From: Sphaerisporangium fuscum
GTDB lineage: Bacteria; Actinomycetota; Actinomycetes; Streptosporangiales; Streptosporangiaceae
Assembly (NCBI RefSeq): GCF_018531465.1
Contig: NZ_JAHDTF010000049.1
Location: 1-64,000, forward strand
DNA: 64,000 nt
Direction of reading: 5' to 3'
This document shows, piece after piece, positions 51,279-58,706 of this stretch. The translations under genes and the position numbers were made by a program. The notes below the pieces were generated by a model that was not told where the DNA came from, ran no database searches, and saw only the letters and a list, made by a program, of their open reading frames with translations. Within the stretch, counting starts at the first letter, position 1; every line of letters begins with the position of its first letter.

Positions 51279-51844
51279 AGTCGCAGCCATCCAGCTCAGC
51301 CGGTCATCGACGCAGCACAACGGCTTTTACCAGGTCGAACACCTAGCCGGATCTCATCTCCGCCCCCGCTTGCATGACCCGCTCGCCACGATGAGGCACA
51401 TTTCGGCGAGAACCTTCTCTACATGGTCTAGGCGGCGCGCAAGCGCGCCGCGCGGCGGTCGGTGCCCTCCCCCCGCCGGGCATGCGGCCTGGGGGCCGGT
51501 CCCGGCGGGGGAGCACCGCCGCCGCAGGCAACGAGCGGCCGAGGACATGTGAGATGTCTGCCGAAAGCCGATCGAAAGCCGATCAAGGTGCGGCTCGCAC
51601 GGGGCAGCGTTCCTAGGTGTCCACCAGTACAGCCCTACGATCGCCATGCTGTGGCTGGTCTCCACACGGGGTTGGGGGCGATCGAAGGTCTGGGACTTCG
51701 TTCCTCAGCCCCAGCCCACCGAGCAGCACGGGCGATGTCCCGAGGAAGCTTGCCGAAACATGGATGAGCCCCCACCAGTGCTTCCCCGTGGGGGCCTCTG
51801 CCGCGCCGGACGCTTATGACCCTCGCCTATCCGGCACGACATGA
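51279..51844. other. Non-coding left end of the element with strong secondary structure
   Basis: No convincing gene in 566 bp. GCGGCGCGC (51432-51440) and GCGCGCCGC (51443-51451) form a perfect 9-bp stem with a 2-base loop, and directly after it GGTGCCCTCCCCCCGCCGGG (51461-51480) pairs with CCCGGCGGGGGAGCACC (51501-51517) with small bulges. The block lies downstream of the small-gene operon, so it may end that transcript, but its size and nesting also fit a single-strand origin or transfer site of a rolling-circle element. Confidence 0.5.
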
Positions 51845-52111
51845 TCAGGGGGTGGCAGCGTCATGCGTGCTGCGGCGTGCGGCTTGGATCACGGTCCATT
51901 CCTCGTCGGAGACCGGGGGGATGCCCAGAGAGACGGCCGCCTTGTCGAGGCCGTCACGGTCGAGGTCCCAGGCGCGCATCAGGCCCTCAGCGTGCCGCCG
52001 TCGCCGTTCGTTCTCTACGATCTGCGCCACTGCCGAACGAACCCGCTTGACCGTCTCCGGGTTCGCCTGCCGCTGGTCTTGCGGCACGTCACGGGGCAGG
52101 TAGTAGAACAT
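51845..52111 (-). CDS. Element-borne small protein, unknown (88 residues)
   Basis: Start ATG at 52111 overlaps the preceding stop by one base (TGATG). Helix-rich and charged: MFYYLPRDVPQDQRQANPET opens, then VKRVRSAVAQIVENERRRRHAEGLMRAWDLDRDGLDKAAVSLGIPPVSDEEWTVIQAA. No cysteine, no membrane segment. The basic helical middle could contact DNA or the integrase. Not recognised. It is the last gene of a three-gene coupled set. Confidence 0.65.
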   Translation of the reverse strand: MFYYLPRDVPQDQRQANPETVKRVRSAVAQIVENERRRRHAEGLMRAWDLDRDGLDKAAVSLGIPPVSDEEWTVIQAARRSTHDAATP

Positions 52112-52488
52112 CAGCCGCCCCAGTACGAGCTAAGGATGACCAGCGCCGCCAAGGTATCGGCCGCCGTCTTGGGGTCACTGACCGGGCACATCGGCTTGGG
52201 CTCCCCACCGCGCGGACGCAGCGCATATTCGGGTTCCTTCGCCTCCTCGTACACAGTGATCGTGCCTAGCGGCTTGCCGTCCGAGCGCCACACGTCCAGC
52301 TCGGGAGGACCGTAGCTCAGGTACCCCATCGCTTGGCCGTACTGGAGACCGACCCGGAGCTTGACCGGTCTGCTGAGCAGGACCGAAAGCCCCTTAGCTC
52401 GCAGATGGGGAGCCAGCTTGCTCAGGTAGCCCGCGAGCTTCTCGGAGTGCTTCTCAGATCGGATTGACGACGCCAAAGGCCGGGGCAC
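52111..52488 (-). CDS. Element-borne hypothetical protein (125 residues)
   Basis: GTG 52488, 3 bp after the preceding stop. Basic N-terminal half (RSEKHSEKLAGYLSKLAPHLRAKGLSVLLSRPVKLRVG), then a beta-rich part, and DPKTAADTLAALVILSSYWGG at the end. No motif recognised. The tight spacing on both sides marks it as part of one translational unit. Confidence 0.65.
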   Translation of the reverse strand: MPRPLASSIRSEKHSEKLAGYLSKLAPHLRAKGLSVLLSRPVKLRVGLQYGQAMGYLSYGPPELDVWRSDGKPLGTITVYEEAKEPEYALRPRGGEPKPMCPVSDPKTAADTLAALVILSSYWGG

Positions 52489-52491
52489 CGC

Positions 52492-52797
52492 TCAGCCCCC
52501 CGCCGTAGCCGTCTCGGCAGCGCCATCACGAGGCGCTATGTCCTGCTGGATGCGCTCTTGCTCGCCGAGGAGACGAGCCAGCTCCGTGTCATTGTCGGCG
52601 TCCAAAGTGCGGCACAAGCCCCGGTCGAGATCATCCTCGGAGATGACGTCCGTCCGCGTGGCGTACCAGCCGGAGGGCTCGCACTGATCGTTTCGTCCGC
52701 GCCAGACGCGCCATCGGGGGAACCGGATGCGCAGGCGGCCCACGATCTCGTCGTCCGCGTCCCAGTAGTGCAACTCGTTCGCGTCTCGGAAACCCAT
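52492..52797 (-). CDS. Element-borne hypothetical protein (101 residues)
   Basis: First gene of the small-gene trio. MGFRDANELHYWDADDEIVGRLRIRFPRWRVWRGRNDQCEPSGWYAT looks like a compact beta/aromatic domain, followed by an acidic helical tail (ISEDDLDRGLCRTLDADNDTELARLLGEQERIQQD). Similar short Trp/Arg-rich proteins occur beside XRE regulators in actinomycete elements, but no function is known. It begins 99 bp downstream of the XRE regulator's stop. Confidence 0.65.
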   Translation of the reverse strand: MGFRDANELHYWDADDEIVGRLRIRFPRWRVWRGRNDQCEPSGWYATRTDVISEDDLDRGLCRTLDADNDTELARLLGEQERIQQDIAPRDGAAETATAGG

Positions 52798-52896
52798 GCA
52801 TGGGACGGTAACCGTAACGCTCGGTTACAACGAGGGACGCAGTGTCAGGGTTGGTCGAGGCCGCACCCTGAATCCGTACATGGTGTACGGGCTCGA

Positions 52897-54090
52897 CTAA
52901 CTGACGCCCCCGAACTCCTGAACCAGGGTGCGCAACGGTGCGGAAAGCCGGGTCTTACGTTCGGCCAGGTCCACCGTCAGACTCCGCGCGAAGCCCTGAT
53001 GACGGAACCACTCCGGCGACAGCTCACGAGCCCGGACCGTCGCAGCCAGGGCATCGTCAGTACGACGGCGCTCCAACAGCGAACGCGCCTCGTTCAGCAG
53101 GTGCCGCCCAAACTGGACCTTGAACAGGTCATCCCGCCGTACCCGCTTCGACGCTTCCAGCGCGGCTTCAGGCTCATGCAGGGCCGTCATGATGTGCGTC
53201 GTCTGGACAGCGACATGCGAGGGACCGAACGACACCCAGTAGTCATGCCGGTCTTTAGCCACACGAGCCGCACCAGCAGCAGCAACGCGCAAGTACTCTT
53301 CCGCCCGCTCGCGATCAGTGCGCGCACCAGCCGACACGGCCGCATTGAGGATGAGCCCGCCCCATGCGGTGATCTGTTCCGGGACGGCCTTCGACATCAC
53401 CGGCTCGATCTCGTCTGCCGCTGACGTCGCCAGTTGTTCGGCCTCTTCGAGTCGCCCCTGATGGAGCATGACCCAGGAATACGTACCGTAGAGCGTCGCC
53501 AGCCGCCAAGGGTCGTTGCCGTCCTTAGCAGCGAGGATCGCCCGTTCGGCAGCGATGGCCGCAGCGTCGTCACGTCCCGTGTGGACCAGGACGCACGAGG
53601 CCAGTTGCCAGGCATGAGCCAGCGCAGCAGCACCAGCAGCCGGATCGTTGGCATGCAGAAGACGGCACTCGTTGATCAGGTTCGGGAGGTCCGCCGCGAG
53701 GACGCCGAACTCCCCGCCAAAGTAGGCCCCGTAAGCGCGCTCTACCAGCCGCCACAGGCTAGCCGCATCGGCGGGCTCTCCCTCGTGGTCGGGATGCAGC
53801 GTGGGCAGCAACCCAGGATTGATCACAGCGTCGCGCACGCTCAGGACGGCCGCACCGGGCACGGGATCTAACGCGGGCTTCTTACCGGCGATCACGCCGG
53901 GGTCGACGTCGAGGGCGCGAGCGAGCTTGACCATCGAGGCCCAGGACATCGACTCGCGTACGTCGCGTTCCAGGAGGGAGACGAGGTCGAGGCTTACACC
54001 GGCTCGGTTGGCTAGCTCTTGCTGGCTGTAGCCGCGATCCAGGCGAAGGGACCGCAGCCGCTTCCCGACTGTCGAGTTGCCATCGGCCAT
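52897..54090 (-). CDS. XRE family regulator with TPR-like C-terminal domain
   Basis: 397 residues. Residues 8-65 are an XRE helix-turn-helix: VGKRLRSLRLDRGYSQQELANRAGVSLDLVSLLERDVRESMSWASMVKLARALDVDPG. The remaining 320 residues are helical with TPR-like pairs (LAHAWQLASCVLVHTGRDDAAAIAAERAILAA; LATLYGTYSWVMLHQGRLEEAEQLATSAADEI), resembling peptide-sensing RRNPP-like or Streptomyces element regulators. It probably keeps replication and excision genes in check. Independent transcript between the rep gene and the small trio. Confidence 0.88.
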   Translation of the reverse strand: MADGNSTVGKRLRSLRLDRGYSQQELANRAGVSLDLVSLLERDVRESMSWASMVKLARALDVDPGVIAGKKPALDPVPGAAVLSVRDAVINPGLLPTLHPDHEGEPADAASLWRLVERAYGAYFGGEFGVLAADLPNLINECRLLHANDPAAGAAALAHAWQLASCVLVHTGRDDAAAIAAERAILAAKDGNDPWRLATLYGTYSWVMLHQGRLEEAEQLATSAADEIEPVMSKAVPEQITAWGGLILNAAVSAGARTDRERAEEYLRVAAAGAARVAKDRHDYWVSFGPSHVAVQTTHIMTALHEPEAALEASKRVRRDDLFKVQFGRHLLNEARSLLERRRTDDALAATVRARELSPEWFRHQGFARSLTVDLAERKTRLSAPLRTLVQEFGGVS

Positions 54091-54274
54091 AGCTCTTACC
54101 CCTTCCTGGGGACAACTCCGATTCCCAGGGTAAAGCGAGCGACCTAAGCCCGTGGAGGCTATGGTCTTACGAGATCGTGACGTGGTGTCGCCGGCCGAAC
54201 TCCCTTGCGGTCGCCCTTCGGGTGCCTACGGCATTCCGCCGGCCACACCACTCACGTAGCGGATCAGCCAGCCA

Positions 54275-55672
54275 TCAGCCGGAGGACTCCTGCCGGTTCT
54301 GTTCCCGAGCGATGGCCCGAGCTGTGGCCAGGCGTTGCCGGATCACCTCAGCCCAGAACGCCTCACCGTCCCGGTAGCCGCTTCCGTCGAACCGCCACTC
54401 TCCCACCGTCACCGTCTGCCGCTCACCCCGATCGGGCAGGCCCCGCCGCTTGCGAGACTCTTCCGCCTGATGATCGGCCCGAGCCTGCCGCAGACTGCCG
54501 AGCGTCACCGAGTAGCGGCGGCTCTTGGTGGAAAAGTGCCCCCGGTAGCCGAGCATGTGAGCCCACTGCCGAAGCGGCACCAGCCGATACTCGGGCAAGT
54601 CACCCAGCACGAAGCACGTGTAGATCATGCGCCTCGCGTGCTCAGTGACGTCGAGGTATGCCACATCCCGCAACTGCCGAACCGGGCGGTCGACCGTCCC
54701 GGAGGCTTCCGCGCCCTTGGTGGCGTACTTGGCGATGTAGGACGCCACCCGCTGATCTGCGACCCCTTCCAGCGACGCGGCAACGTAGATCGGTTCCACG
54801 TCGAGTTGGTCACCCCACCGGGCGACGAACGAGGACCCCACAGGGACCGCGACCGCTGCCGCCGTCTCCTGTATCGCCGTCTGGAGTACGGGGACGCTCG
54901 CCCAGTCCGGTGGAGGAGCATCCGGCCCGTCCGGTCCGTCGAGCCGGATCACGGCATGGAAGTGGACCAGGCCCCGCGCTTGGTACTCGGCGACCTTGGC
55001 GTACGACAGCCGCAGCCGACGCCGTAACTCCCCCCGCGTGATGCCCAGCCGCCGGGCGAAGGTGGCCGGTAGAGCCTGCGTGAAGCGCCGCCACAACTCG
55101 CCCGCGTGAGCGTTCCACAGCACCGCGCCGGGATAGTCGTAGCAGTCCACGCAGATGGGTTGCCCGATCTGGGGATCATCTTCCGCGTGCCGCGCCCCGC
55201 ACCCTTCCGGCCGTCCGTGCTCACACACGGGGTTGTCTCGCCGGGGACGACAGGGCAGCGTCTTGCCGTCCCTCTCACGTCGACCGTGGACCGCGCCGAA
55301 CGAGGGGGCGGTGAAGGTGGCGAACACCCGAGGATGCCCGCCCACATCCTCGGGAACGCCTTTGCCGCCCCGCAGCCCGGACAGGATCAGGTGATAGGTG
55401 TCGTCCCGGTACACCTCGGCGCAGGCAGGGCAACGAGACTTGCGACGGTTGCCGCAGGCGGTGAGCAGGTACCCCGTGGGCTCATCAGCCGTCCGGTAGA
55501 CGTCGAGGATCTCTAGCGACGAGTCGAAGGTGATCCGGCGACCTTGAAGCCGGATCGGTTGGGCACACCCGCCCGTCGCGCGCACCATCTCTTGCCACCG
55601 GGCGAAATCAGGCATGGACGCACGACGAGCAGCGGCGTAGACCTCGGGAGAGAACGGAGGAGCCTCGCTCAC
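54275..55672 (-). CDS. repSA: Replication initiator, RepSA type (rolling circle)
   Basis: 465 residues, about the size of pSAM2 RepSA. Cys-rich segments occur near residue 60 (CGNRRKSRCPACAEVY) and 130-160 (CEHGRPEGCGARH, CVDCYDYPGAVLWN). GLVHFHAVIRLDG near residue 236 contains HFH, likely the metal-binding HUH-type motif, and GHFSTKSRRYSVTLGSLRQAR near 377 is the hallmark C-terminal block of actinomycete RepSA proteins. GTG 55672 is chosen because it overlaps the stop of the small upstream gene (GTGA) and has GGGAGGGG before it; a longer frame upstream has none. It would nick the element's origin after excision. Confidence 0.88.
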   Translation of the reverse strand: MSEAPPFSPEVYAAARRASMPDFARWQEMVRATGGCAQPIRLQGRRITFDSSLEILDVYRTADEPTGYLLTACGNRRKSRCPACAEVYRDDTYHLILSGLRGGKGVPEDVGGHPRVFATFTAPSFGAVHGRRERDGKTLPCRPRRDNPVCEHGRPEGCGARHAEDDPQIGQPICVDCYDYPGAVLWNAHAGELWRRFTQALPATFARRLGITRGELRRRLRLSYAKVAEYQARGLVHFHAVIRLDGPDGPDAPPPDWASVPVLQTAIQETAAAVAVPVGSSFVARWGDQLDVEPIYVAASLEGVADQRVASYIAKYATKGAEASGTVDRPVRQLRDVAYLDVTEHARRMIYTCFVLGDLPEYRLVPLRQWAHMLGYRGHFSTKSRRYSVTLGSLRQARADHQAEESRKRRGLPDRGERQTVTVGEWRFDGSGYRDGEAFWAEVIRQRLATARAIAREQNRQESSG

Positions 55673-55890
55673 GCGGCACCCCTCCCGCTCTCGGCAGGAA
55701 GTTGCGGAACGACGGGAGAGGGACGGGGGTCTATCTCCACGTCGAGGATGGCAGCGACGCGCCGCCATTTCTCGGTTGACCACTCAGGAAACTGAGCGGC
55801 CTTGCGCTTGCCCCACTCCTGAGCAAGCTTGATGTGCGGTCCCAATTCGTCGGGTACCAGCGGGGGGCTCCTTTCGCCGCAGGGAGCCAC
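55669..55890 (-). CDS. Small element protein coupled to repSA (73 residues)
   Basis: The TGA overlaps the repSA GTG, so the two are coupled. HIKLAQEWGKRKAAQFPEWSTEKWRRVAAILDVEI is an amphipathic, basic, Trp-containing helical stretch and the tail is Pro-rich. The start is uncertain: GTG 55890 has no good ribosome site, while AAAGGAG lies slightly inside the frame before a CTG. Not recognised; a role in controlling repSA translation or as a DNA-bending partner is possible. Confidence 0.6.
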   Translation of the reverse strand: MAPCGERSPPLVPDELGPHIKLAQEWGKRKAAQFPEWSTEKWRRVAAILDVEIDPRPSPVVPQLPAESGRGAA

Positions 55891-55998
55891 CGAAACACGG
55901 AAACGAAAGCATCACCGGCAGGCATGCCAAAGAAACGACATGACCTAGAGTGCTACTTTCAGCGGGAGTTATTTGGAGTGTTATAAATTTAAGGCGCG

Positions 55999-56115
55999 AT
56001 GTTTTATATACCGATTGGCGTGCCAAATTTTTGGCCTACCGTTGGGCCGGGTCCCTCCAACGGAACGGCAATCATGTTTTATATATTTAGTTGCCCGGTG
56101 ATTTATTCACGCCGG
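55999..56115. other. AT-rich segment with direct repeats and hairpins, candidate origin/promoter
   Basis: This is the most AT-rich stretch of the window. ATGTTTTATATA occurs twice (55999-56010 and 56074-56085). CCAAA and TTTGG form a small dyad at 56023-56034, and CCGTTGG (56039-56045) pairs with CCAACGG (56057-56063) across an 11-base loop. It lies upstream of the small gene and repSA, a place where both the rep promoter and the double-strand origin of a rolling-circle element would be expected. Confidence 0.5.
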
Positions 56116-56250
56116 ATCAGGTCGCGTATCGGTCCCCGCTGTTCTTGCCTCTCGTGATCGGACGGCTTGGACGTCTCTAGATCTACCACGTTCCTAACGA
56201 TCAAGACCAGGGGAAAGTTCCTTTAGCAGGCGAGTTGCCGACTTTCCGCC

Positions 56251-56300
56251 AACGTCCACCAGCGTCCACAGACGTCCCAGGGCGTCCGTAGACGTCCGAC
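56251..56300. repeat. Five direct repeats at exact 10-bp spacing (iterons)
   Basis: CGTCC starts at 56253, 56263, 56273, 56283 and 56293, so five decamers of the form nnCGTCCnnn follow one another without a gap. On the coding strand of the element this reads as GGACG every 10 bp, about one helical turn, placing all copies on one DNA face. The array sits between the integrase terminator and the repSA promoter region. Confidence 0.75.
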
Positions 56301-56319
56301 CGCTTCAGGCAAAAGGTAA

Positions 56320-56355
56320 GGGCGCTGTCACCCCTAGGTAAGGGGGGCAGCGCCC
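56320..56355 (-). terminator. Terminator hairpin after the serine integrase gene
   Basis: GGGCGCTG (56320-56327) pairs with CAGCGCCC (56348-56355) and CCCCT (56331-56335) with AGGGG (56341-56345), giving a nearly continuous long stem 19 bp past the integrase stop. It separates integrase transcription from the repSA region. Confidence 0.65.
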
Positions 56356-56373
56356 TGCCGAGCTGAAGACGTC

Positions 56374-57918
56374 CTAGACGTCCTCACGCGGGATCAGTTC
56401 GAGTAGGTCCGGGTTGAACGGAGCCCGCCCGGTTCGGCCGCTCGGATGGACGATCACCGCCACGAGCGCTTCCCGCACGTACAGTCGCTTACGGGACAGG
56501 GGAAGACCCCCCTCCGCTTCCGGCAGGTACCAGCGCTTACGAATGTCGGCAATGTTGATATCGGTTCGAGCCTGAGCCGCTCTGGCCGCACCCTCGTATT
56601 TGTTTTTCTCGGCGCGCAGTTCGGCAACGTCGCGTTCCAGGTCGGGAAGGAGGCGGTAGAACAGTTCTGCGGTTATCTTCCGAGGCTTGCTCATGAACGC
56701 GGCGATGTGTTCGCTCAGGATCGCTTCCGCTTCCTTTAATTCCGTCTCGCGAGGCCACACCGTCGAAATGGGCCTCTTGCGCATTTCCGCCTCTTCGAGC
56801 TTTGCCAAAACCGCTTCCGAGACGTACATATCGACGAGATCACCGCGCCGAGAAAGGCCCCCACATCCTCCGGCACTACGCGCCGGGCAGTGATAGACGT
56901 GATGGCCTAGTTCCGGACGCTGGGCAACTCGTAGCTTGGTGTTGCAAATAACGCCATCCTCTTTTGGTCGTCCGCAGCGGAGAATGCCGGTAAGCAGGTA
57001 GCGATGTTCCCGGTAGTCAGCGGGAAGCACCTCACCCGGCACGCCATCCTTTCCGACGCTCCGACCATTCCGCGTGCTGAAGATCGCTTGCACGGTGACC
57101 CACTCGTCCGGCGTAAGGATCGCCTCCCACTGCCCGACAACCGGGTTGCCCGCATCGTCCCTCACCAACTCCCCGCCGAGCCGACGCCAGCCGCACAGGC
57201 GAGGGTTCGAGAGAGTGTCCTTCAGTACGTGGACCTTCCAGTCTCCGCCGCGTGGCGTCTTCACGCCTTCCCGGATCCACTCGTTCACGATGGAGCGCAG
57301 CGAACGTCCGCCGATGAAGTCGCGAGCCGCCCGCTGGAGCAACGGAGCTTCCACCGGGTGAAGCGAGACGCGGTCGGCCTGCCAGCCGAACGGTCGATGT
57401 CCGCCCACCGGGGTACCTTCCTCCGCTCTCCGCCGATGCGACCGCCTCACACGGCGCTGAATCTTGCGAACCTCCTTCTTGGCCTGAACCGCACCCATGA
57501 GCCCCGCCGCTTCAACGTCCTCGTTGTACAGGTCGAGCTGACGCTGTTCGTCTGCGTATACGAACCCCTCGTTATAGGTGAGCGCATCTACGAAGCGTTC
57601 ATAGTCGCCGGGACGACGAACCAGGCGATCATCCATCCAGACGACCACGCCCCGAATCGGCGTGCCGTCACTGAGCTTTCCAGCGACCAGCGCCTTCAAC
57701 ATGACCTCGAAGTCGTCGCGCACGACATCCGCTTTGGCCGCAGACTTGTCGTTGTCGGTGAACTCATGGACGATCGTCCATCCGTACTTGGCAGCGGTCT
57801 TCCGGTTGATCTTGTGTTGGTCCCGCACGCCGTGTTCGTCTTTCTTCCTGTCGGCCGATATGCGCGCGTACGACACGACGGGGATGGAGTCCGGAGCCAG
57901 CGCCGCGAGCTTGACCAT
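56374..57918 (-). CDS. int: Large serine recombinase (integrase)
   Basis: 514 residues from ATG 57918, which has AGGAGG six bases upstream; an in-frame ATG at 57954 would lie inside attR and lacks a site. Catalytic serine at residue 21 in VVSYARISADR, resolvase domain to about 165 (GVVVWMDDRLVRRPGDYERFVDA), recombinase domain about 185-290 (HRPFGWQADRVSLHPVEAPLLQRAARDFIGG, SNPRLCGWRRLGGE), zinc-ribbon region about 300-370 with cysteines in ILRCGRP, VICNTK and YHCPARSAGGCGG, and a coiled-coil segment near 400-455. Such enzymes join attP and attB in one direction and need a partner protein for excision. The gene abuts attR. Confidence 0.95.
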   Translation of the reverse strand: MVKLAALAPDSIPVVSYARISADRKKDEHGVRDQHKINRKTAAKYGWTIVHEFTDNDKSAAKADVVRDDFEVMLKALVAGKLSDGTPIRGVVVWMDDRLVRRPGDYERFVDALTYNEGFVYADEQRQLDLYNEDVEAAGLMGAVQAKKEVRKIQRRVRRSHRRRAEEGTPVGGHRPFGWQADRVSLHPVEAPLLQRAARDFIGGRSLRSIVNEWIREGVKTPRGGDWKVHVLKDTLSNPRLCGWRRLGGELVRDDAGNPVVGQWEAILTPDEWVTVQAIFSTRNGRSVGKDGVPGEVLPADYREHRYLLTGILRCGRPKEDGVICNTKLRVAQRPELGHHVYHCPARSAGGCGGLSRRGDLVDMYVSEAVLAKLEEAEMRKRPISTVWPRETELKEAEAILSEHIAAFMSKPRKITAELFYRLLPDLERDVAELRAEKNKYEGAARAAQARTDINIADIRKRWYLPEAEGGLPLSRKRLYVREALVAVIVHPSGRTGRAPFNPDLLELIPREDV

Positions 57919-57934
57919 GTGTGCCCTCCTGGGG

Positions 57935-57969
57935 GAAAGAGTTACCGCACACAAGGTTGTACCTGCAGA
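57935..57969. other. attR of the integrative element
   Basis: Element-side half-site GAAAGAGTT (57935-57943) and AGGTT (57954-57958), then TACCT (57960-57964) and host sequence GCAGACGCTG. Relative to CT at 57963-57964, GAAAGAGTT and AGGTT mirror AACTCTTTC and AACCT of attL exactly, so the reconstructed attP is a dyad of 58 bp. Confidence 0.8.
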
Positions 57970-58379
57970 CGCTGTTCTCGTTCTTCAACGCGCCGCTGTT
58001 CGCGACGTTCATCATCGGCCTGTTCTGGCGCCGGATGACCGCGTGGGCCGGCTTCTGGGGACTGCTGTCGGGAACGCTCGCCGCCTTCGCCTCCTACATC
58101 CTCTTCAAGATGGGTGTGCTGAACTTCGGCACCGAGCTCAACGCCACGTTCTGGGGCGCGGGCACCGCCTTCGTCGTGGACACGCTGGTCTCGATCGTGG
58201 TCACGCTGATGACCACGCCGAAGCCCGAGAACGAGCTGCGCGGCCTGGTCTACGGCCTGAGCGACGCCTCCATCGCCGACGACGCGCTGGCGGGCGACAA
58301 GGCCTGGTACCGCTCCCCCGTCGTGCTCGGCGTGGGCGCGATCGTGCTGGGCGCCGTCCTCTACATCCCCTTCATCTGA
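57965..58379 (+). pseudogene. Sodium:solute symporter, 3' part
   Basis: Continuation of the transporter begun at 49983. With CT from the left flank the frame reads L-QTLFSFFNAPLFATFIIGLFWRRMTAWAGFWGLLSGTLAAFASYILFKMG and ends at the TGA at 58377-58379 after two further helices (SPVVLGVGAIVLGAVLYIPFI). It contributes 138 residues including three or four helices of the transporter core. It has no start of its own; the nearest ATG in frame is inside attR DNA and is without a ribosome site. The small gene that follows is probably cotranscribed when the element is excised. Confidence 0.9.
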
Positions 58380-58391
58380 TCGGAGACCCCT

Positions 58392-58706
58392 GTGAGCGAG
58401 GAGACCGGCCGCGAGCCCGCGGCCCCGCGCGAGGACGCCGCGCGCAGGCGCGCCGCCCGGCTGTTCGACATCCGCCGCGTCATCGGCGGGCTGTTCCTGG
58501 TGTACGGGGTGATCCTCACCGTGACGGGCCTGCTCGACGGCCCCTCGGAGGTCGCCAAGGCCGAGGGCGTGCGCATCAACCTCTGGACGGGCGCCGCCAT
58601 GATCGTCGTTGGCGCCCTCTTCCTGCTGTGGGAACGACTGCGGCCGTACGAGGCACCCGACCCGTCGTCCAGCGAGGAGCCGGAGGAGACCACCAAGCCC
58701 GCCTGA
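58392..58706 (+). CDS. Small two-helix membrane protein following the symporter gene
   Basis: 104 residues from GTG 58392, 13 bp after the symporter stop. A charged N-terminus with RLFDIRRVIGGLFLVYGVILTVTGLLDGP (helix 1) and INLWTGAAMIVVGALFLLWERLRP (helix 2), ending in an acidic Ser/Pro/Thr tail. Proteins of this shape regularly follow SSS transporters in actinomycetes and may be accessory subunits. Integration of the element cuts this gene off from the promoter of the symporter. Confidence 0.8.
   Translation: MSEETGREPAAPREDAARRRAARLFDIRRVIGGLFLVYGVILTVTGLLDGPSEVAKAEGVRINLWTGAAMIVVGALFLLWERLRPYEAPDPSSSEEPEETTKPA

Larger units (their letters stand above)
51244..57963. mobile_element. 6.72-kb integrative element with serine integrase and RepSA-type replication gene
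   Basis: Bounded by attL and attR, inserted in the symporter gene. All its genes are on the minus strand: integrase at the right end, then a non-coding origin-like block, a small gene coupled to the replication initiator, an XRE regulator, and three coupled small genes, then about 600 bp of structured non-coding DNA at the left end. The base composition is visibly less GC-rich than the host DNA. The gene set resembles actinomycete integrative and conjugative elements (AICEs), but the integrase is of the serine type and no FtsK/TraB-like transfer gene, spread gene or Nudix gene is present. It may be a minimal, mobilisable element. Confidence 0.9.

Noticed and set aside
51354..51665. 103-codon open frame on the minus strand at the left end of the element
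   Set aside because: It crosses the strong stem-loops, has no ribosome site, and the second half is Arg/Pro/Gly-rich; treated as non-coding.
56251..56300. 10-bp repeats considered as CRISPR or simple microsatellite
   Set aside because: The repeats are contiguous with no spacers, and only the CGTCC core is conserved while the flanking bases vary, which fits protein-binding iterons.
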